A DNA stretch of 64,000 nucleotides, taken from assembly GCF_016107685.1 (NCBI RefSeq), contig NZ_JABASY010000005.1, positions 124,001-188,000 on the forward strand, read 5' to 3'. The notes under the pieces were generated by a model. That model was not told where the DNA came from. It searched no databases and worked only from the letters and a program-made list of their open reading frames with translations. The position numbers were made by a program, and so were the translations under genes. This stretch comes from Brevibacterium yomogidense. GTDB taxonomy: Bacteria; Actinomycetota; Actinomycetes; Actinomycetales; Brevibacteriaceae. Shown one piece after another: positions 43,211 to 52,350 of this stretch (positions are counted from its first letter, which is position 1; every line of letters begins with the position of its first letter).

Positions 43211-44338
43211 ATGGACGGAGACGGCGCGGGCATCCTGGACCTCACACTTCTGGAGCGGACAGTGCGGGAGGTGGTCCCCGGCGGGCCCGTCCTGCCGCGG
43301 AAGGAGACCGCGGAGGTCGTCGCGCAGCTGAGGGAGGCGGCGGAGACCTCCGTCGACCTCGTCCTCGACGTCATGCGGCTGGAGCAGGAGCAGGCGGACG
43401 CCGTGCGGGCGCGCGCGGCCTCGGGCCCGGTGCTCGTCGTCGACCGCCTCGCCTGGGCGAAGGCGTCGGGGCAGTCGCTCACCGCGATGGTGGGGACCGC
43501 TCTGTCGGACGACGTGCGCGCCGCGATGCAGGCCGGTCGCATCCCGAACACCCTCGAGATGGCCGCTGTGCTGTCCGTGCTGTCCACGCGCGTCCTGGGC
43601 CAGTTCGACCCTTTCGGCGGCGGCCCCCGCCCTGCCGGGTCGGGCCGGCTGCTCCTCGTCGCCCCGACGATCGCGCAGACGGAGGCGACGCTGGGCGTCC
43701 CCTCCCGTGACTTCCGCCTGTGGGTCGCACTCCACGAGTCGACCCACCGGATCCAGTTCGCGGCAGCACCCTGGCTGCGCGACCACCTGAGTGGCCTGCT
43801 GGCCGAGCTGCTGGGCGACGACTCCTCACTCGCCGGCCTGGCCGGGCTCAAGCCGGTCATCAAGCGGCTGCCGGAGATCCTCCGGGGGGAGGCCCAGATC
43901 ATCGACGTCGTGACGGGGCCGGAGAAGCGGGACGTGCTCGACCAGGTCATGGCCGTCATGAGCTTCCTCGAGGGCCACGCGGACGTCGTCATGGACGCGG
44001 TGGGGCCGTCGGTGATCCCCAGTCTCACGACGATCCGGTCCCGCTTCGAAGCGCGCCGCGACGACGGGATCGGTCCCGGCGGCACGATTGGCCGACTGCT
44101 GGGGGCGGATTCGAAGCTGCAGCAGTACCGGGAGGGTGCCGACTTCGTGCGGGGAGTGGTCCGTGAGGTGGGGCACGAGGGCCTCGCCGCGGTCTTCACC
44201 TCGCCGGACACCCTGCCGTCGTTCGACGAGATCCGCCGCCCCGCTGACTGGGTGGCGCGGATGCGCACGGCCGGGCGGATCGGAGCGGCGGACGAACAGG
44301 CCGCCGCAACCGATCAGGCGGGCGCGGACGACCGATGA
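43211..44338 (+). CDS. DUF2342 zinc-dependent metalloprotease-like protein
   Basis: 375 residues. Contains HESTH (HExxH) in LWVALHESTHRIQF (about residue 180) and a downstream MSFLEGHADVVMD that can supply the third zinc ligand, the DUF2342 arrangement once annotated as F420-biosynthesis associated. No signal peptide, so probably cytosolic; substrate unknown. Located between dacB and tilS, as is usual in actinobacteria; the stop overlaps tilS (ATGA). ATG 43211 is chosen over an earlier in-frame ATG at 43163 because of the -10-like box at 6 nt and the family N-terminus. Confidence 0.88.
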   Translation: MDGDGAGILDLTLLERTVREVVPGGPVLPRKETAEVVAQLREAAETSVDLVLDVMRLEQEQADAVRARAASGPVLVVDRLAWAKASGQSLTAMVGTALSDDVRAAMQAGRIPNTLEMAAVLSVLSTRVLGQFDPFGGGPRPAGSGRLLLVAPTIAQTEATLGVPSRDFRLWVALHESTHRIQFAAAPWLRDHLSGLLAELLGDDSSLAGLAGLKPVIKRLPEILRGEAQIIDVVTGPEKRDVLDQVMAVMSFLEGHADVVMDAVGPSVIPSLTTIRSRFEARRDDGIGPGGTIGRLLGADSKLQQYREGADFVRGVVREVGHEGLAAVFTSPDTLPSFDEIRRPADWVARMRTAGRIGAADEQAAATDQAGADDR

Positions 44339-45414
44339 CTGAGCGGCGGCCGCGCCTGGACCCTGCGACCGCCCGGATCCGCAATGCGCTGAGGGCGGCG
44401 CTCGACCACGCGCGTGTCCGCACCTTCGTCGTCGCGGTGTCCGGCGGAGCCGATTCGCTCGCGCTCGCCGCCGCTGCGGCGTTCCTCCACACCCGGGGTG
44501 AGGGCCGCTTCCTCGCCTGCACCGTCGACCACGGCCTGCAGACCGGGTCCGAGGAGGTGGCCGCCCGCGTCATGACCCAGATGGAGGCCCTCGGGCTGCC
44601 CGCGCGCAGCGTCACCGCAGACGTCGACGCCGCGCACCCCGGTGGTCTCGAGGCGGCCGCGAGGGATGCCCGGTATGCGGCGCTCGCCCGAGTCGCACAG
44701 ACCACCGCCGCGCACGGCACCACGGGCGCGATCGTCACCGGCCACACGCGTGACGATCAGGCGGAGACGGTGCTCCTGGGGCTGCTGCGGGGCTCCGGCG
44801 CCCGATCGCTGTCCGGGATGGCACCCGTGACCCGTCTGGACCCGGCGGAGGACGACATCGGCGCGGTCGAGGTGCTGCGGCCCCTGCTGGGGGTCACGCG
44901 CGACGAGACCCGGGCCGGCTGCCGCGCCCAGGGGCTGGACGTGTGGGACGACCCCATGAATGAGGACGACCGCTTCACCCGGGTGCGTGCCCGGAGGACG
45001 CTGCAGGCCCTGTCCGCGTCCTTGGGGCAGGACGTGCGGACGGGGCTCGCCCGGACCGCGGACCTGCTGCGCGACGACGCCGATCACCTCGACGCCGAGG
45101 CCGCCACCGCCTGGGCGGGGCTGCTCGCCGATGCGGCGGGCGGCGCAGACTCCACGGGCAGTGTCCCGGCCTCGCTCCCGATCCGCGACCTCGAACGCCT
45201 CGCAACGGCAGTGCGGACCCGTGTCCTGCTCACGTGGCTGCGCGCCCGCGGGGTGCCCGCGGGAGACCTCACGGCAGATCACGTGAGGGGTGTGGGGGAG
45301 GTGGCTGCGGCCTCGGGCGCGGACGTCCGGGAGGTGTCAGTCCCCGGAGGCGGAGCGGTGCGCCGCACGGAGGGGCGGATCGAGCACAGGCGACCGGGCG
45401 ACGGCGGCGACTGA
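44335..45414 (+). CDS. tilS: tRNA(Ile)-lysidine synthase
   Basis: 359-residue enzyme that uses ATP to attach lysine to C34 of the CAU-anticodon tRNA-Ile, converting its decoding from AUG to AUA. The PP-loop SGGADSLAL (Ser about 36) and later VTGHTRDDQAETVLLGLLRGSG and VWDDPMNED-RFTRVRAR are definitive. The C-terminal substrate domain is short, as in other actinobacteria. Start overlaps the DUF2342 stop. Convergent with the DUF368 gene, 21 nt apart. Confidence 0.95.
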   Translation: MTERRPRLDPATARIRNALRAALDHARVRTFVVAVSGGADSLALAAAAAFLHTRGEGRFLACTVDHGLQTGSEEVAARVMTQMEALGLPARSVTADVDAAHPGGLEAAARDARYAALARVAQTTAAHGTTGAIVTGHTRDDQAETVLLGLLRGSGARSLSGMAPVTRLDPAEDDIGAVEVLRPLLGVTRDETRAGCRAQGLDVWDDPMNEDDRFTRVRARRTLQALSASLGQDVRTGLARTADLLRDDADHLDAEAATAWAGLLADAAGGADSTGSVPASLPIRDLERLATAVRTRVLLTWLRARGVPAGDLTADHVRGVGEVAAASGADVREVSVPGGGAVRRTEGRIEHRRPGDGGD

Positions 45415-45435
45415 GCCGGATCGGCGGACTCCGCG

Positions 45436-46407
45436 TCAGGCGCCGTGCTCCCCGGCCTTCGCCTCTTTCGCGTACTGCGCACGGGCGGCGCGACGGTCCA
45501 GCACCATCATGACGAGCACGAACACCGCGCCCACGACCATGAAGAGGGCCGGCGCGACGATGTCGCCCGTGGAGAACGGGCCGGACTCCGACTGCCACGG
45601 CCACAGTGCGCGCAGTGAGCCCGCCATGAGCCCCGCCATGAGGACGACGGTGTGCCGCGGGATCTTCTCCAGCGCGGTGAGGAGCACCTGGACGATGCTC
45701 GCAAGACCGACGGCGGCACCCGCGGCGAACACCCCGATGTACGCGAGGTCGCGGTCGCTCACCGCCTGGAGGGTGGGGGCGTAGAGGCCCATCGCCAGCA
45801 GCAGGAACGAACCGGACACACCGGGGATGATGAGCGCGCAGATCGCGACCGCGGCGGCGAAGAAGACGACGATCATCGACGGCGAGTCCTGATCGCCCTC
45901 CGCCGCGAGGCCCGTGAGGAAGAACGCAGCGGCGAAACCGGCGGCGAACAGCAGGCAGTGGTCGACCCCCGGCGGGACCGACCAGCGCACCATCCGCAGC
46001 GGAGCCGCGATGCCGACGACGACGATCCCGAAGAAGAGGCCCAGGGCGCTCAGCGGGAACGCCTCGACGAGGTCGTGGATCGGCCCCGCCAGCAGGAACA
46101 CCGCGGCGGCCATCGCCACGACCACCGGGATGATGAGGCGCCACTCGACCGCGCCCAGCTCCTCCCTGACGCCCGCCCTGCCGCGACCGCGGACCAGGTT
46201 CTTCCCTGCACCGATCACGTGCCCGGCGGAGCGGATGAGATCCGTGTAGATGCCGACGATGAGCGCGATCGTCGAACCGGACACTCCGGGGACCAGCTCC
46301 GTGAGGCCGATGAGGAAGCCGCGTCCCAGATCTGCGGGAAGCTTGCGGAGGGAGCGCGGCGCGGGCGCGACGGTCGCGTCCGCCTCGCGGGGGGTGGGGC
46401 TGCTCAC
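45436..46407 (-). CDS. DUF368 membrane protein (PopT-type polyprenyl phosphate transporter)
   Basis: 323 residues, about nine spans with an internal repeat. Each half carries the DUF368 signature: PGVSGSTIALIVGIYTDLI and IPGVSGSFLLLAMGLYAP. Members have been reported to recycle undecaprenyl phosphate across the membrane for envelope synthesis; that is family knowledge, not shown here. GTG 46407 is preferred because GAGGA lies 7 nt upstream; an ATG at 46461 would add an unconserved head. It interrupts the otherwise rightward dacB-to-clpC run. Confidence 0.88.
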   Translation of the reverse strand: MSSPTPREADATVAPAPRSLRKLPADLGRGFLIGLTELVPGVSGSTIALIVGIYTDLIRSAGHVIGAGKNLVRGRGRAGVREELGAVEWRLIIPVVVAMAAAVFLLAGPIHDLVEAFPLSALGLFFGIVVVGIAAPLRMVRWSVPPGVDHCLLFAAGFAAAFFLTGLAAEGDQDSPSMIVVFFAAAVAICALIIPGVSGSFLLLAMGLYAPTLQAVSDRDLAYIGVFAAGAAVGLASIVQVLLTALEKIPRHTVVLMAGLMAGSLRALWPWQSESGPFSTGDIVAPALFMVVGAVFVLVMMVLDRRAARAQYAKEAKAGEHGA

Positions 46408-46510
46408 ACTGGTGTCCTCGTTCAGGGGGCGGTGGTCCGCCCCGCACGATAGCGGATGCACCCGAACCGGACCTTCAGATGCGCGGGACCGCCGCGTCCG
46501 GACCGAGCGC

Positions 46511-46560
46511 TAGAGTAGGGGTTCGACTGCGAAGTGCGAAGCGAAGAAGTGCGAAGCGAA
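46511..46560 (+). promoter_or_regulatory. hpt promoter -10 and 15-bp duplicated leader
   Basis: TAGAGT (46511-46516) is a likely -10 box. The leader then holds two perfect tandem copies of GAAGTGCGAAGCGAA (46531-46545 and 46546-46560), followed by GAGGAG and the hpt GTG. Confidence 0.6.
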
Positions 46561-46573
46561 CGAGGAGCGACAG

Positions 46574-47125
46574 GTGGACGAGAAGGACCTTGGCGATGAC
46601 ATCACGACGATCCACGCGACGGAAGCGCAGATCAACCATCGTCTGACGGAGATGGCCGCGGACATCGACCGTGACTACAAGGACCGCGACCTCCTGCTCG
46701 TGGGTGTGCTCAAGGGTGCGGTCATGGTCATGGCGGACCTGGCGCGCGCACTGCACTCACCCGTCCGGATGGACTGGATGGCCGTGTCGTCCTACGGGTC
46801 GGGCACGAAGTCGTCCGGCGTCGTGAGGATCCTCAAGGACCTCGACACGGACCTCAAGGACCAGCACGTCCTCATCGTCGAAGACATCATCGACTCCGGA
46901 CTCACGCTGTCCTGGCTGCTCACCAACCTCAAGTCCCGTGGTGCGGCCTCAGTGGAGATCTGCACGATGCTGCGCAAGCCGGAAGCGGCGAAGGTCGACA
47001 TCGACGTGAAGTACGTGGGCTTCGACGTCCCGAACGAATTCGTGATCGGCTACGGGCTGGACTTCGCAGAGAGGTACCGCAACGTGCCGTTCGTCGCGAC
47101 GCTCGCGCCGCACGTCTACAGCTGA
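46574..47125 (+). CDS. hpt: Hypoxanthine phosphoribosyltransferase
   Basis: 183 residues. Salvages hypoxanthine and guanine with PRPP. The PRPP loop VLIVEDIIDSGLTLSWLL (about 95-112) and upstream LLVGVLKGAVMVMADLAR, VSSYGSGTKSSG, plus C-terminal VGFDVPNEFVIGYGLDFAERYRN are diagnostic. GTG 46574 has GAGGAG 6 nt upstream. It precedes ftsH by 73 nt, as in most actinobacteria; a TACTCT in that gap may give ftsH its own promoter. Confidence 0.96.
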   Translation: MDEKDLGDDITTIHATEAQINHRLTEMAADIDRDYKDRDLLLVGVLKGAVMVMADLARALHSPVRMDWMAVSSYGSGTKSSGVVRILKDLDTDLKDQHVLIVEDIIDSGLTLSWLLTNLKSRGAASVEICTMLRKPEAAKVDIDVKYVGFDVPNEFVIGYGLDFAERYRNVPFVATLAPHVYS

Positions 47126-47198
47126 CGCAGGCCCCCTGCATCCGAAAGCGGTACTCTGACCTGGCCGTACCGCCGCAGTACCGCCCCTGAGAGGACCC

Positions 47199-49301
47199 AT
47201 GGCAGAAACCCCTGATCGCAGTTCACCCGTCAAGAAGGCTTCCCGCGGGCCCTTCATCTGGGTGCTGCTGGTCCTCACCGTCCTCACCGTCGGCTTCCTC
47301 ATGGCCGGCGGCGGTGGCTTCCAGCGCGTCGACACGGAGCAGGGGCTCGCACTCCTCGAGGAGGGGCGGGTCGATCAGGCGAAGATCGTCGACAACGACC
47401 AGCGGGTCGACCTGGTGCTCGCGGACGACTACGAGTTCGAGGGCAAGGACTACGGCAACAAGGTCCAGTTCTTCTACATCGAGCCGCGCGGGGAGGAGAT
47501 CCTCGACGCCGTCACCTCGGCAGAGCCGACCGGTGGCTTCACGGACGAGGTGCCGCAGCAGTCCTGGGTCACCTCGCTGCTGCTGAACCTCCTCCCGTTC
47601 GTCATCATCTTCGCCGTCTTCTGGTTCCTCCTGTCGCAGCTGAGCGGCGGCGGCAGCAGGTTCATGAACTTCGGCAAGTCGAAGGCGAAGCTCGTCAACG
47701 TCGAGAACCCGGACGTGACTTTCGAGAACGTGGCTGGCGTCGAAGAGGCCCTCGAGGAACTCGAGGAGATCAAGGAGTTCCTCGCGGAGCCGGACAAGTT
47801 CCAGGCCGTGGGGGCGAAGATCCCCAAGGGTGTCCTCCTGTACGGAGCGCCGGGCACGGGCAAGACCCTGCTGGCGCGCGCGGTCGCGGGTGAGGCGGGA
47901 GTCCCGTTCTACTCGATCTCCGGATCCGACTTCGTGGAGATGTACGTGGGTGTGGGCGCCTCCCGCGTGCGCGACCTGTTCAACCAGGCCAAGGAGAACT
48001 CCCCATGCATCATCTTCATCGACGAGATCGACGCGGTCGGTCGGCAGCGCGGTGCGGGCATGGGCGGCGGCCACGACGAGCGCGAGCAGACGCTCAACCA
48101 GATGCTCGTCGAGATGGACGGGTTCGAGGCGACGACGAATGTCATCCTCATCGCGGCGACCAACCGTCCCGACGTCCTCGACCCCGCACTGCTGCGGCCG
48201 GGACGCTTCGACCGGCAGATCCAGGTCGAGGCTCCTGACATGAAGGGTCGCGTGCAGATCCTCGAAGTGCACGCCAAGGGCAAGCCGCTGGCGCCCGAGG
48301 TCGACCTGGCGATGATCGCGAAGCGGACCCCCGGCTTCAGCGGTGCGGACCTCGCGAACGTCCTCAATGAGGCCGCGCTGCTCACGGCCCGCGGCGGGAA
48401 GACCGTCATCGACAACGAGATCGTCGACGAGGCGATCGACCGTGTCATCGCGGGACCGCAGAAGCGCACCCGCCTCATGAACGACAAGGAGCGCCGCGTC
48501 ACCGCCTACCACGAGGGCGGTCACGCGCTCGTCGCCGCGGCGATGAATGACACGGACCCCGTCACGAAGGTGACGATCCTCCCGCGCGGACGCGCGCTGG
48601 GCTACACGATGGTGATGCCCAGCGAGGACAAGTACTCGACTACCCGCAACGAACTGCTCGACCAGCTGGCGTACGCGATGGGCGGCCGCGTCGCGGAGGA
48701 GATCGTGTTCCACGATCCGACGACGGGTGCGGCGAACGACATCGAGAAGGCCACGGGGATCGCCCGCAAGATGGTGACTCAGTACGGCATGAGCGACCGG
48801 GTCGGCATGGTGAAGGTCGGCGAGGGCTCGTCGGAGCCGTTCGCCGGCCGCGGCATGGGCGGGTCGGAGGAGGTCTTCGCGGATTCGACGCTCGAGACGA
48901 TCGACGCAGAGGTCCGCCAGCTCGTCGACGCCGCGCACGCGGACGCGTACTGGGCGCTCAACGAGAACCGCGACGTCCTCGACCGCCTCGCCTACGAACT
49001 CCTCGAGAAGGAGACCCTCGACGAAGGGCAGCTGGCCGCCCTCTTCCATGACGTCGTGAAGCGGGAGCCCCGCACGGTCTGGCTGGCAAGCCGCGACCGT
49101 CCGGTGTCGAACCGTCCCCCGATCGACGCGCCCCCGCCGCGCTCGGCCGTGCAGGACGACAGCGCGGATGGCACGGGGCCTGTGGGAACGGACACTGCGG
49201 GCACTGATTCCGCGAGCCCAGGTGCGACGGAGACGGATCCGACGGACCTGCCGGACGGTGAGGCGCCCCACGAGGGCGGTGGACAGGGGTGGCAGAGGTG
49301 A
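47199..49301 (+). CDS. ftsH: ATP-dependent membrane zinc protease FtsH
   Basis: 700 residues. Two N-terminal spans (about 18-38 and 121-143) enclose a small outer domain; then a AAA+ ATPase with GAPGTGKT (about 216), [13 protein letters not shown], the second region [20 protein letters not shown] (read in parts), and a zinc protease with HEGGH (about 438). It extracts and degrades misfolded membrane and regulatory proteins. The last 70 residues are an unstructured acidic tail common in actinobacterial FtsH. Its 3' end overlaps the folE start by 13 nt. Confidence 0.97.
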   Translation: MAETPDRSSPVKKASRGPFIWVLLVLTVLTVGFLMAGGGGFQRVDTEQGLALLEEGRVDQAKIVDNDQRVDLVLADDYEFEGKDYGNKVQFFYIEPRGEEILDAVTSAEPTGGFTDEVPQQSWVTSLLLNLLPFVIIFAVFWFLLSQLSGGGSRFMNFGKSKAKLVNVENPDVTFENVAGVEEALEELEEIKEFLAEPDKFQAVGAKIPKGVLLYGAPGTGKTLLARAVAGEAGVPFYSISGSDFVEMYVGVGASRVRDLFNQAKENSPCIIFIDEIDAVGRQRGAGMGGGHDEREQTLNQMLVEMDGFEATTNVILIAATNRPDVLDPALLRPGRFDRQIQVEAPDMKGRVQILEVHAKGKPLAPEVDLAMIAKRTPGFSGADLANVLNEAALLTARGGKTVIDNEIVDEAIDRVIAGPQKRTRLMNDKERRVTAYHEGGHALVAAAMNDTDPVTKVTILPRGRALGYTMVMPSEDKYSTTRNELLDQLAYAMGGRVAEEIVFHDPTTGAANDIEKATGIARKMVTQYGMSDRVGMVKVGEGSSEPFAGRGMGGSEEVFADSTLETIDAEVRQLVDAAHADAYWALNENRDVLDRLAYELLEKETLDEGQLAALFHDVVKREPRTVWLASRDRPVSNRPPIDAPPPRSAVQDDSADGTGPVGTDTAGTDSASPGATETDPTDLPDGEAPHEGGGQGWQR

Positions 49302-49864
49302 CTGTCGATCACGCGCGCATCGAAGCGGCGGTCCGCGAGATCCTTCTCGCGGTGGGTGAGGACCCGGACCGTGACGGCTTGATCGAGACCCCCGCCCGTG
49401 TGGCGCGCGCCTACGAAGAGGCGTTCTCCGGCCTCTCACAGGATGCGGGCGACATCCTGGGCGTGCAGTTCGACATCGGGTTCGACGAGATGGTCCTCGT
49501 CCGCGACATCGCGCTGTACTCGACCTGCGAACACCACCTGGTGCCCTTCCACGGCGTCGCACACATCGGCTACATCCCGGGAGTGGAAGGACGGGTGACA
49601 GGGCTGTCGAAGCTTGCCCGCCTCGTCGAGGTCTTCGCCAAGCGGCCACAGGTCCAGGAACGACTCACCACCCAGATCGCGGACGAACTCGTCACGCACC
49701 TCAGCCCGCGCGGCGTGATCGTCGTCGTCGAAGCCGAACACCTGTGCATGTCCATGCGCGGAGTGCGGAAGCCGGGGTCCTCGACGATCACATCGGCCGT
49801 GCGCGGCCAGCTGCGCAACGCGGCATCACGATCCGAGGCGATGAGCCTCATCCTCCGGAGGTGA
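49289..49864 (+). CDS. folE: GTP cyclohydrolase I
   Basis: 191 residues. First enzyme of folate synthesis, turning GTP into dihydroneopterin triphosphate. Zinc and active-site residues are in [20 protein letters not shown] (about 70-89) and LSRLVEVF-like [19 protein letters not shown], then [14 protein letters not shown] 49289 overlaps the ftsH end; GTG 49298 is an alternative. It starts the folate run folE-folP-folB/folK. Confidence 0.95.
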   Translation: MAEVTVDHARIEAAVREILLAVGEDPDRDGLIETPARVARAYEEAFSGLSQDAGDILGVQFDIGFDEMVLVRDIALYSTCEHHLVPFHGVAHIGYIPGVEGRVTGLSKLARLVEVFAKRPQVQERLTTQIADELVTHLSPRGVIVVVEAEHLCMSMRGVRKPGSSTITSAVRGQLRNAASRSEAMSLILRR

Positions 49865-49869
49865 CTGTC

Positions 49870-50694
49870 GTGAGCCAGGCGCGCACGCAGATCATGGGGG
49901 TCCTCAACGTCACACCGGACTCCTTCTCCGACGGTGGCCGCTGGTTCACGCAGGCAGATGCGGTTGCCCACGGGATCGAACTCCTGGATGGCGGGGCGGA
50001 CCTCATCGACGTGGGCGGGGAGTCGACCCGCCCGGGGTCGGCCAGGGTGTCCGAGGAGGAGGAACTGGCGCGGGTCGTCCCCGTCGTCCGCGAACTCGCC
50101 CGCGACGGTGCGACCATCAGCGTCGACACGATGCGCGTCTCCGTGGCGCGCGCGGCCCTGGACGCCGGGGCGACCATCATCAACGACGTGTCGGCCGGGC
50201 AGAGCGAGGAGGGGATGTTCGACCTCGCCGCCGGCTCCGGGGCGCCCCTGGTCCTCATGCACTGGCGGGGGCTGCTGACCGACGCGTCCGCCCCCGTGCA
50301 CTACGACGACACGGTCCGCGAGGTCGCCGACGAACTCCGGGCACGTGTCGACGCGGCGATCGCCGCGGGAGTGCAGCGCGACGCGCTCATCATCGATCCG
50401 GGCCTGGGGTTCTCGAAGAACGCGGAGCACAACTGGGAGGTCCTCGCGCGGTTGGACGTCTTCGCGGACATCGGCCTGCCGCTGCTGGTCGCCGCGTCCC
50501 GCAAGCGCTTCCTCGCCTCCCTCGTCTCCCCGGACGATCCGGGTGCTGCCACGCAGGAGCAGCGCGACGCCGCGACCGCCGCGATCACGGTCATGGCCGC
50601 GCAGGCGGGGGCGTGGGCCGTGCGGGTCCACGAACCGAACTCCTCGCGTATCGCCGCTGAAGCCGTCACCGCCGTCCGCCGCGCAGGGAGCTGA
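49870..50694 (+). CDS. folP: Dihydropteroate synthase
   Basis: 274 residues. Joins 6-hydroxymethyl-dihydropterin pyrophosphate to p-aminobenzoate; the sulfonamide target. Opens IMGVLNVTPDSFSDGGRW, then LIDVGGESTRPGS, ISVDTMR, IINDVSAG, DPGLGFSKNAEHNW and VAASRKRFL. GTG 49870 is chosen because GGAGGTG is 5 nt upstream, that motif being partly the end of folE; an earlier GTG (49861) overlaps the folE stop but would lack spacing. Confidence 0.96.
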   Translation: MSQARTQIMGVLNVTPDSFSDGGRWFTQADAVAHGIELLDGGADLIDVGGESTRPGSARVSEEEELARVVPVVRELARDGATISVDTMRVSVARAALDAGATIINDVSAGQSEEGMFDLAAGSGAPLVLMHWRGLLTDASAPVHYDDTVREVADELRARVDAAIAAGVQRDALIIDPGLGFSKNAEHNWEVLARLDVFADIGLPLLVAASRKRFLASLVSPDDPGAATQEQRDAATAAITVMAAQAGAWAVRVHEPNSSRIAAEAVTAVRRAGS

Positions 50695-50766
50695 CATGGC
50701 ACCGCAGGGAGCTCACATGGAATCGCAGGGATCTGACATGCCACCGCAGGGATCTGAGAGGGGCCG
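50683..50766 (+). repeat. 21-bp tandem repeat multiplying the folB ribosome binding site and start codon
   Basis: Four 21-bp units start at 50683, 50704, 50725 and 50746. The first three each contain GCAGGGA(G/T)CT(G/C)ACATG, a Shine-Dalgarno-like GGGAG/GGGAT with an in-frame ATG 5-7 nt later (50696, 50717, 50738); the fourth has lost its ATG. Because 21 is a multiple of three, all starts share one frame. Confidence 0.85.
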
Positions 50767-51838
50767 GAGCCCACGCACAGTATCCGACGGGTCCGACGCG
50801 ATCCGTCTCACCGGGCTCACGGTCCGCGGCCACCACGGGGTGTTCGACTTCGAGAAGCGCGACGGCCAGGACTTCGTCGTCGACGTCGTTCTGGGCGGAG
50901 ACCTGTCGCGGCCCGCGGCATCGGACGATCTGGCGGACACGATCGACTACGGCACGCTCGCGGACGACCTCGCCGCCATCATCGGGGGCGAGCCCTTCGA
51001 CCTCATCGAGGCGCTCGCCGGGGCGCTTGCGGACAGGTGCCTCGAATCGTGCGCCGATGTCGAGGTGACGGTCCACAAGCCGCAGGCGCCGATCGCACAC
51101 GCGTTCACCGACGTCGCGGTCACACTGCGACGCACATGGGAGAAGCCGAACGCGCGGCACGCGGGGACGGCGACCGGCCAGGACCGGGCGAGCCCTCAGG
51201 AGCGAATGCACGCCGTCGTCGCGCTGGGAGCCAACCTGGGTGATGCGCTGGAGACCCTCCAGGACGCGGTGCGGGCGCTGGACCTCCACCCGCGCATCCG
51301 AGTGCTCGCAGGGTCTCCCGTCTACGTGACGGCCCCCGTGGGCGGCATCGACCAGCCGGACTTCCACAATGCCGCGGTCACCGTCGAGACGACCCTGTCC
51401 CCGCACGAACTCCTCGCCGTGTGCCAGGGGATCGAAGTGGGCGCCGGACGGACGCGCGAGGTCCGGTGGGGGCCCCGGACACTCGACCTCGACCTCGTGA
51501 GCCTGCGCCGTGCGGACACCGCCGCCGAGGTGCGGCTCGACGACCCGATCCTCACCCTCCCGCACCCGCGGGCCGGTGAACGGTCCTTCGTGCTCGCACC
51601 GTGGGCTGACGTGGACCCCGACGCGTCCGTGGACACGCCCGACGGTCCGGCGCCCGTCGCGGCGGTGCGTGACCGTGCCCCCGACGCTGACGGCGTGCGG
51701 CGGACGGACCGCGTCGTCTGGCCGACCGCGGACCCCGAGGACGCCTCGGGCCCCGCGGACACCTCGGACCCCGAGGACACCTCGGGCCCCGCAGACGCCT
51801 CGGGCCCTGCGCAGTCTCCGGGCGGTGGCGGGGGATGA
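50696..51838 (+). CDS. folK: Bifunctional dihydroneopterin aldolase / HPPK (FolB-FolK fusion)
   Basis: 380 residues from the first ATG. FolB domain (about 36-155): RLTGLTVRGHHGVFDFEKRDGQ, IDYGTLADDLAAII, VEVTVHKPQAPI. FolK domain (about 170-330): HAVVALGANLGDALETLQDAV, SPVYVTAPVGGIDQPDFHNA, EVRWGPRTLDLDLV, LPHPRAGERSFVLAP. It carries out two consecutive steps before FolP. Starts at 50696, 50717 and 50738 are all possible because of the repeat. The C-terminus ends in an acidic low-complexity tail from an 18-bp tandem repeat. Both domains look complete. The stop overlaps the DUF3180 gene (ATGA). Confidence 0.93.
   Translation: MAPQGAHMESQGSDMPPQGSERGRSPRTVSDGSDAIRLTGLTVRGHHGVFDFEKRDGQDFVVDVVLGGDLSRPAASDDLADTIDYGTLADDLAAIIGGEPFDLIEALAGALADRCLESCADVEVTVHKPQAPIAHAFTDVAVTLRRTWEKPNARHAGTATGQDRASPQERMHAVVALGANLGDALETLQDAVRALDLHPRIRVLAGSPVYVTAPVGGIDQPDFHNAAVTVETTLSPHELLAVCQGIEVGAGRTREVRWGPRTLDLDLVSLRRADTAAEVRLDDPILTLPHPRAGERSFVLAPWADVDPDASVDTPDGPAPVAAVRDRAPDADGVRRTDRVVWPTADPEDASGPADTSDPEDTSGPADASGPAQSPGGGGG
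51731..51802 (+). repeat. 18-bp coding tandem repeat at the FolK C-terminus
   Basis: Four 18-bp units (51731-51748, 51749-51766, 51767-51784, 51785-51802), alternating two variants with shared end GACxCCTCG, encode (D/G)P(E/A)D(A/T)S repeats after the folded FolK domain. Confidence 0.8.
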
Positions 51839-52350
51839 ACCGCACGCGGCCCGTCCAGCTGATGCTCTGGGGAGCCCTGGGGCTCGCAGTGTCCATCGTG
51901 TTCCACACGCTGTGGGAGCGGAGCGGGAACGCGCTGCCGGTGGTGCCGTGGCCGGCGATCGTCGGGATGCTCGTCCTCGCAGGCGCCCTGCTCGCCCTCG
52001 GCTGGCCCGTGCGCGCATGGCGCGACGGCGACCGGACCACGCAGATCGACCTCGTGAAGGCGGCACGGATCGCGATGCTCGCGAAAGCCGCAGCGCTGGC
52101 CGGATCGATCCTCACCGGCTGGTACCTGGGCGGCGCCCTCTACCTCTTCACCTCTGCCTTCGGGTTGCGTGCGGAATCGGGGATGGGCATGCTGGCGGCA
52201 TCGGTCTCCGCCGCCATCCTCATGGCCGTCGGACTGATCGTGGAATCCTTCTGCTCCCTGCCGCCCAACGATCCCCGTGGACTCGACGACACCGACGACG
52301 GCGGGCGTCGGCGCAGCGAACGACACGACCCACCGGAGGCACCCGCATGA
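51835..52350 (+). CDS. DUF3180 membrane protein
   Basis: 171 residues with four hydrophobic spans (LMLWGALGLAVSIVFHTLW, AIVGMLVLAGALLALGWPV, and two in RIAMLAKAAALAGSILTGWY to MLAASVSAAILMAVGLIV). Matches the DUF3180 proteins found after folK in actinobacteria; ALAKAAALAG-GWYLGG-type segments are the conserved part. Function unknown; its place between folate genes and PH-domain membrane proteins is conserved but unexplained. ATG overlaps folK stop, stop overlaps next gene. Confidence 0.85.
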   Translation: MNRTRPVQLMLWGALGLAVSIVFHTLWERSGNALPVVPWPAIVGMLVLAGALLALGWPVRAWRDGDRTTQIDLVKAARIAMLAKAAALAGSILTGWYLGGALYLFTSAFGLRAESGMGMLAASVSAAILMAVGLIVESFCSLPPNDPRGLDDTDDGGRRRSERHDPPEAPA

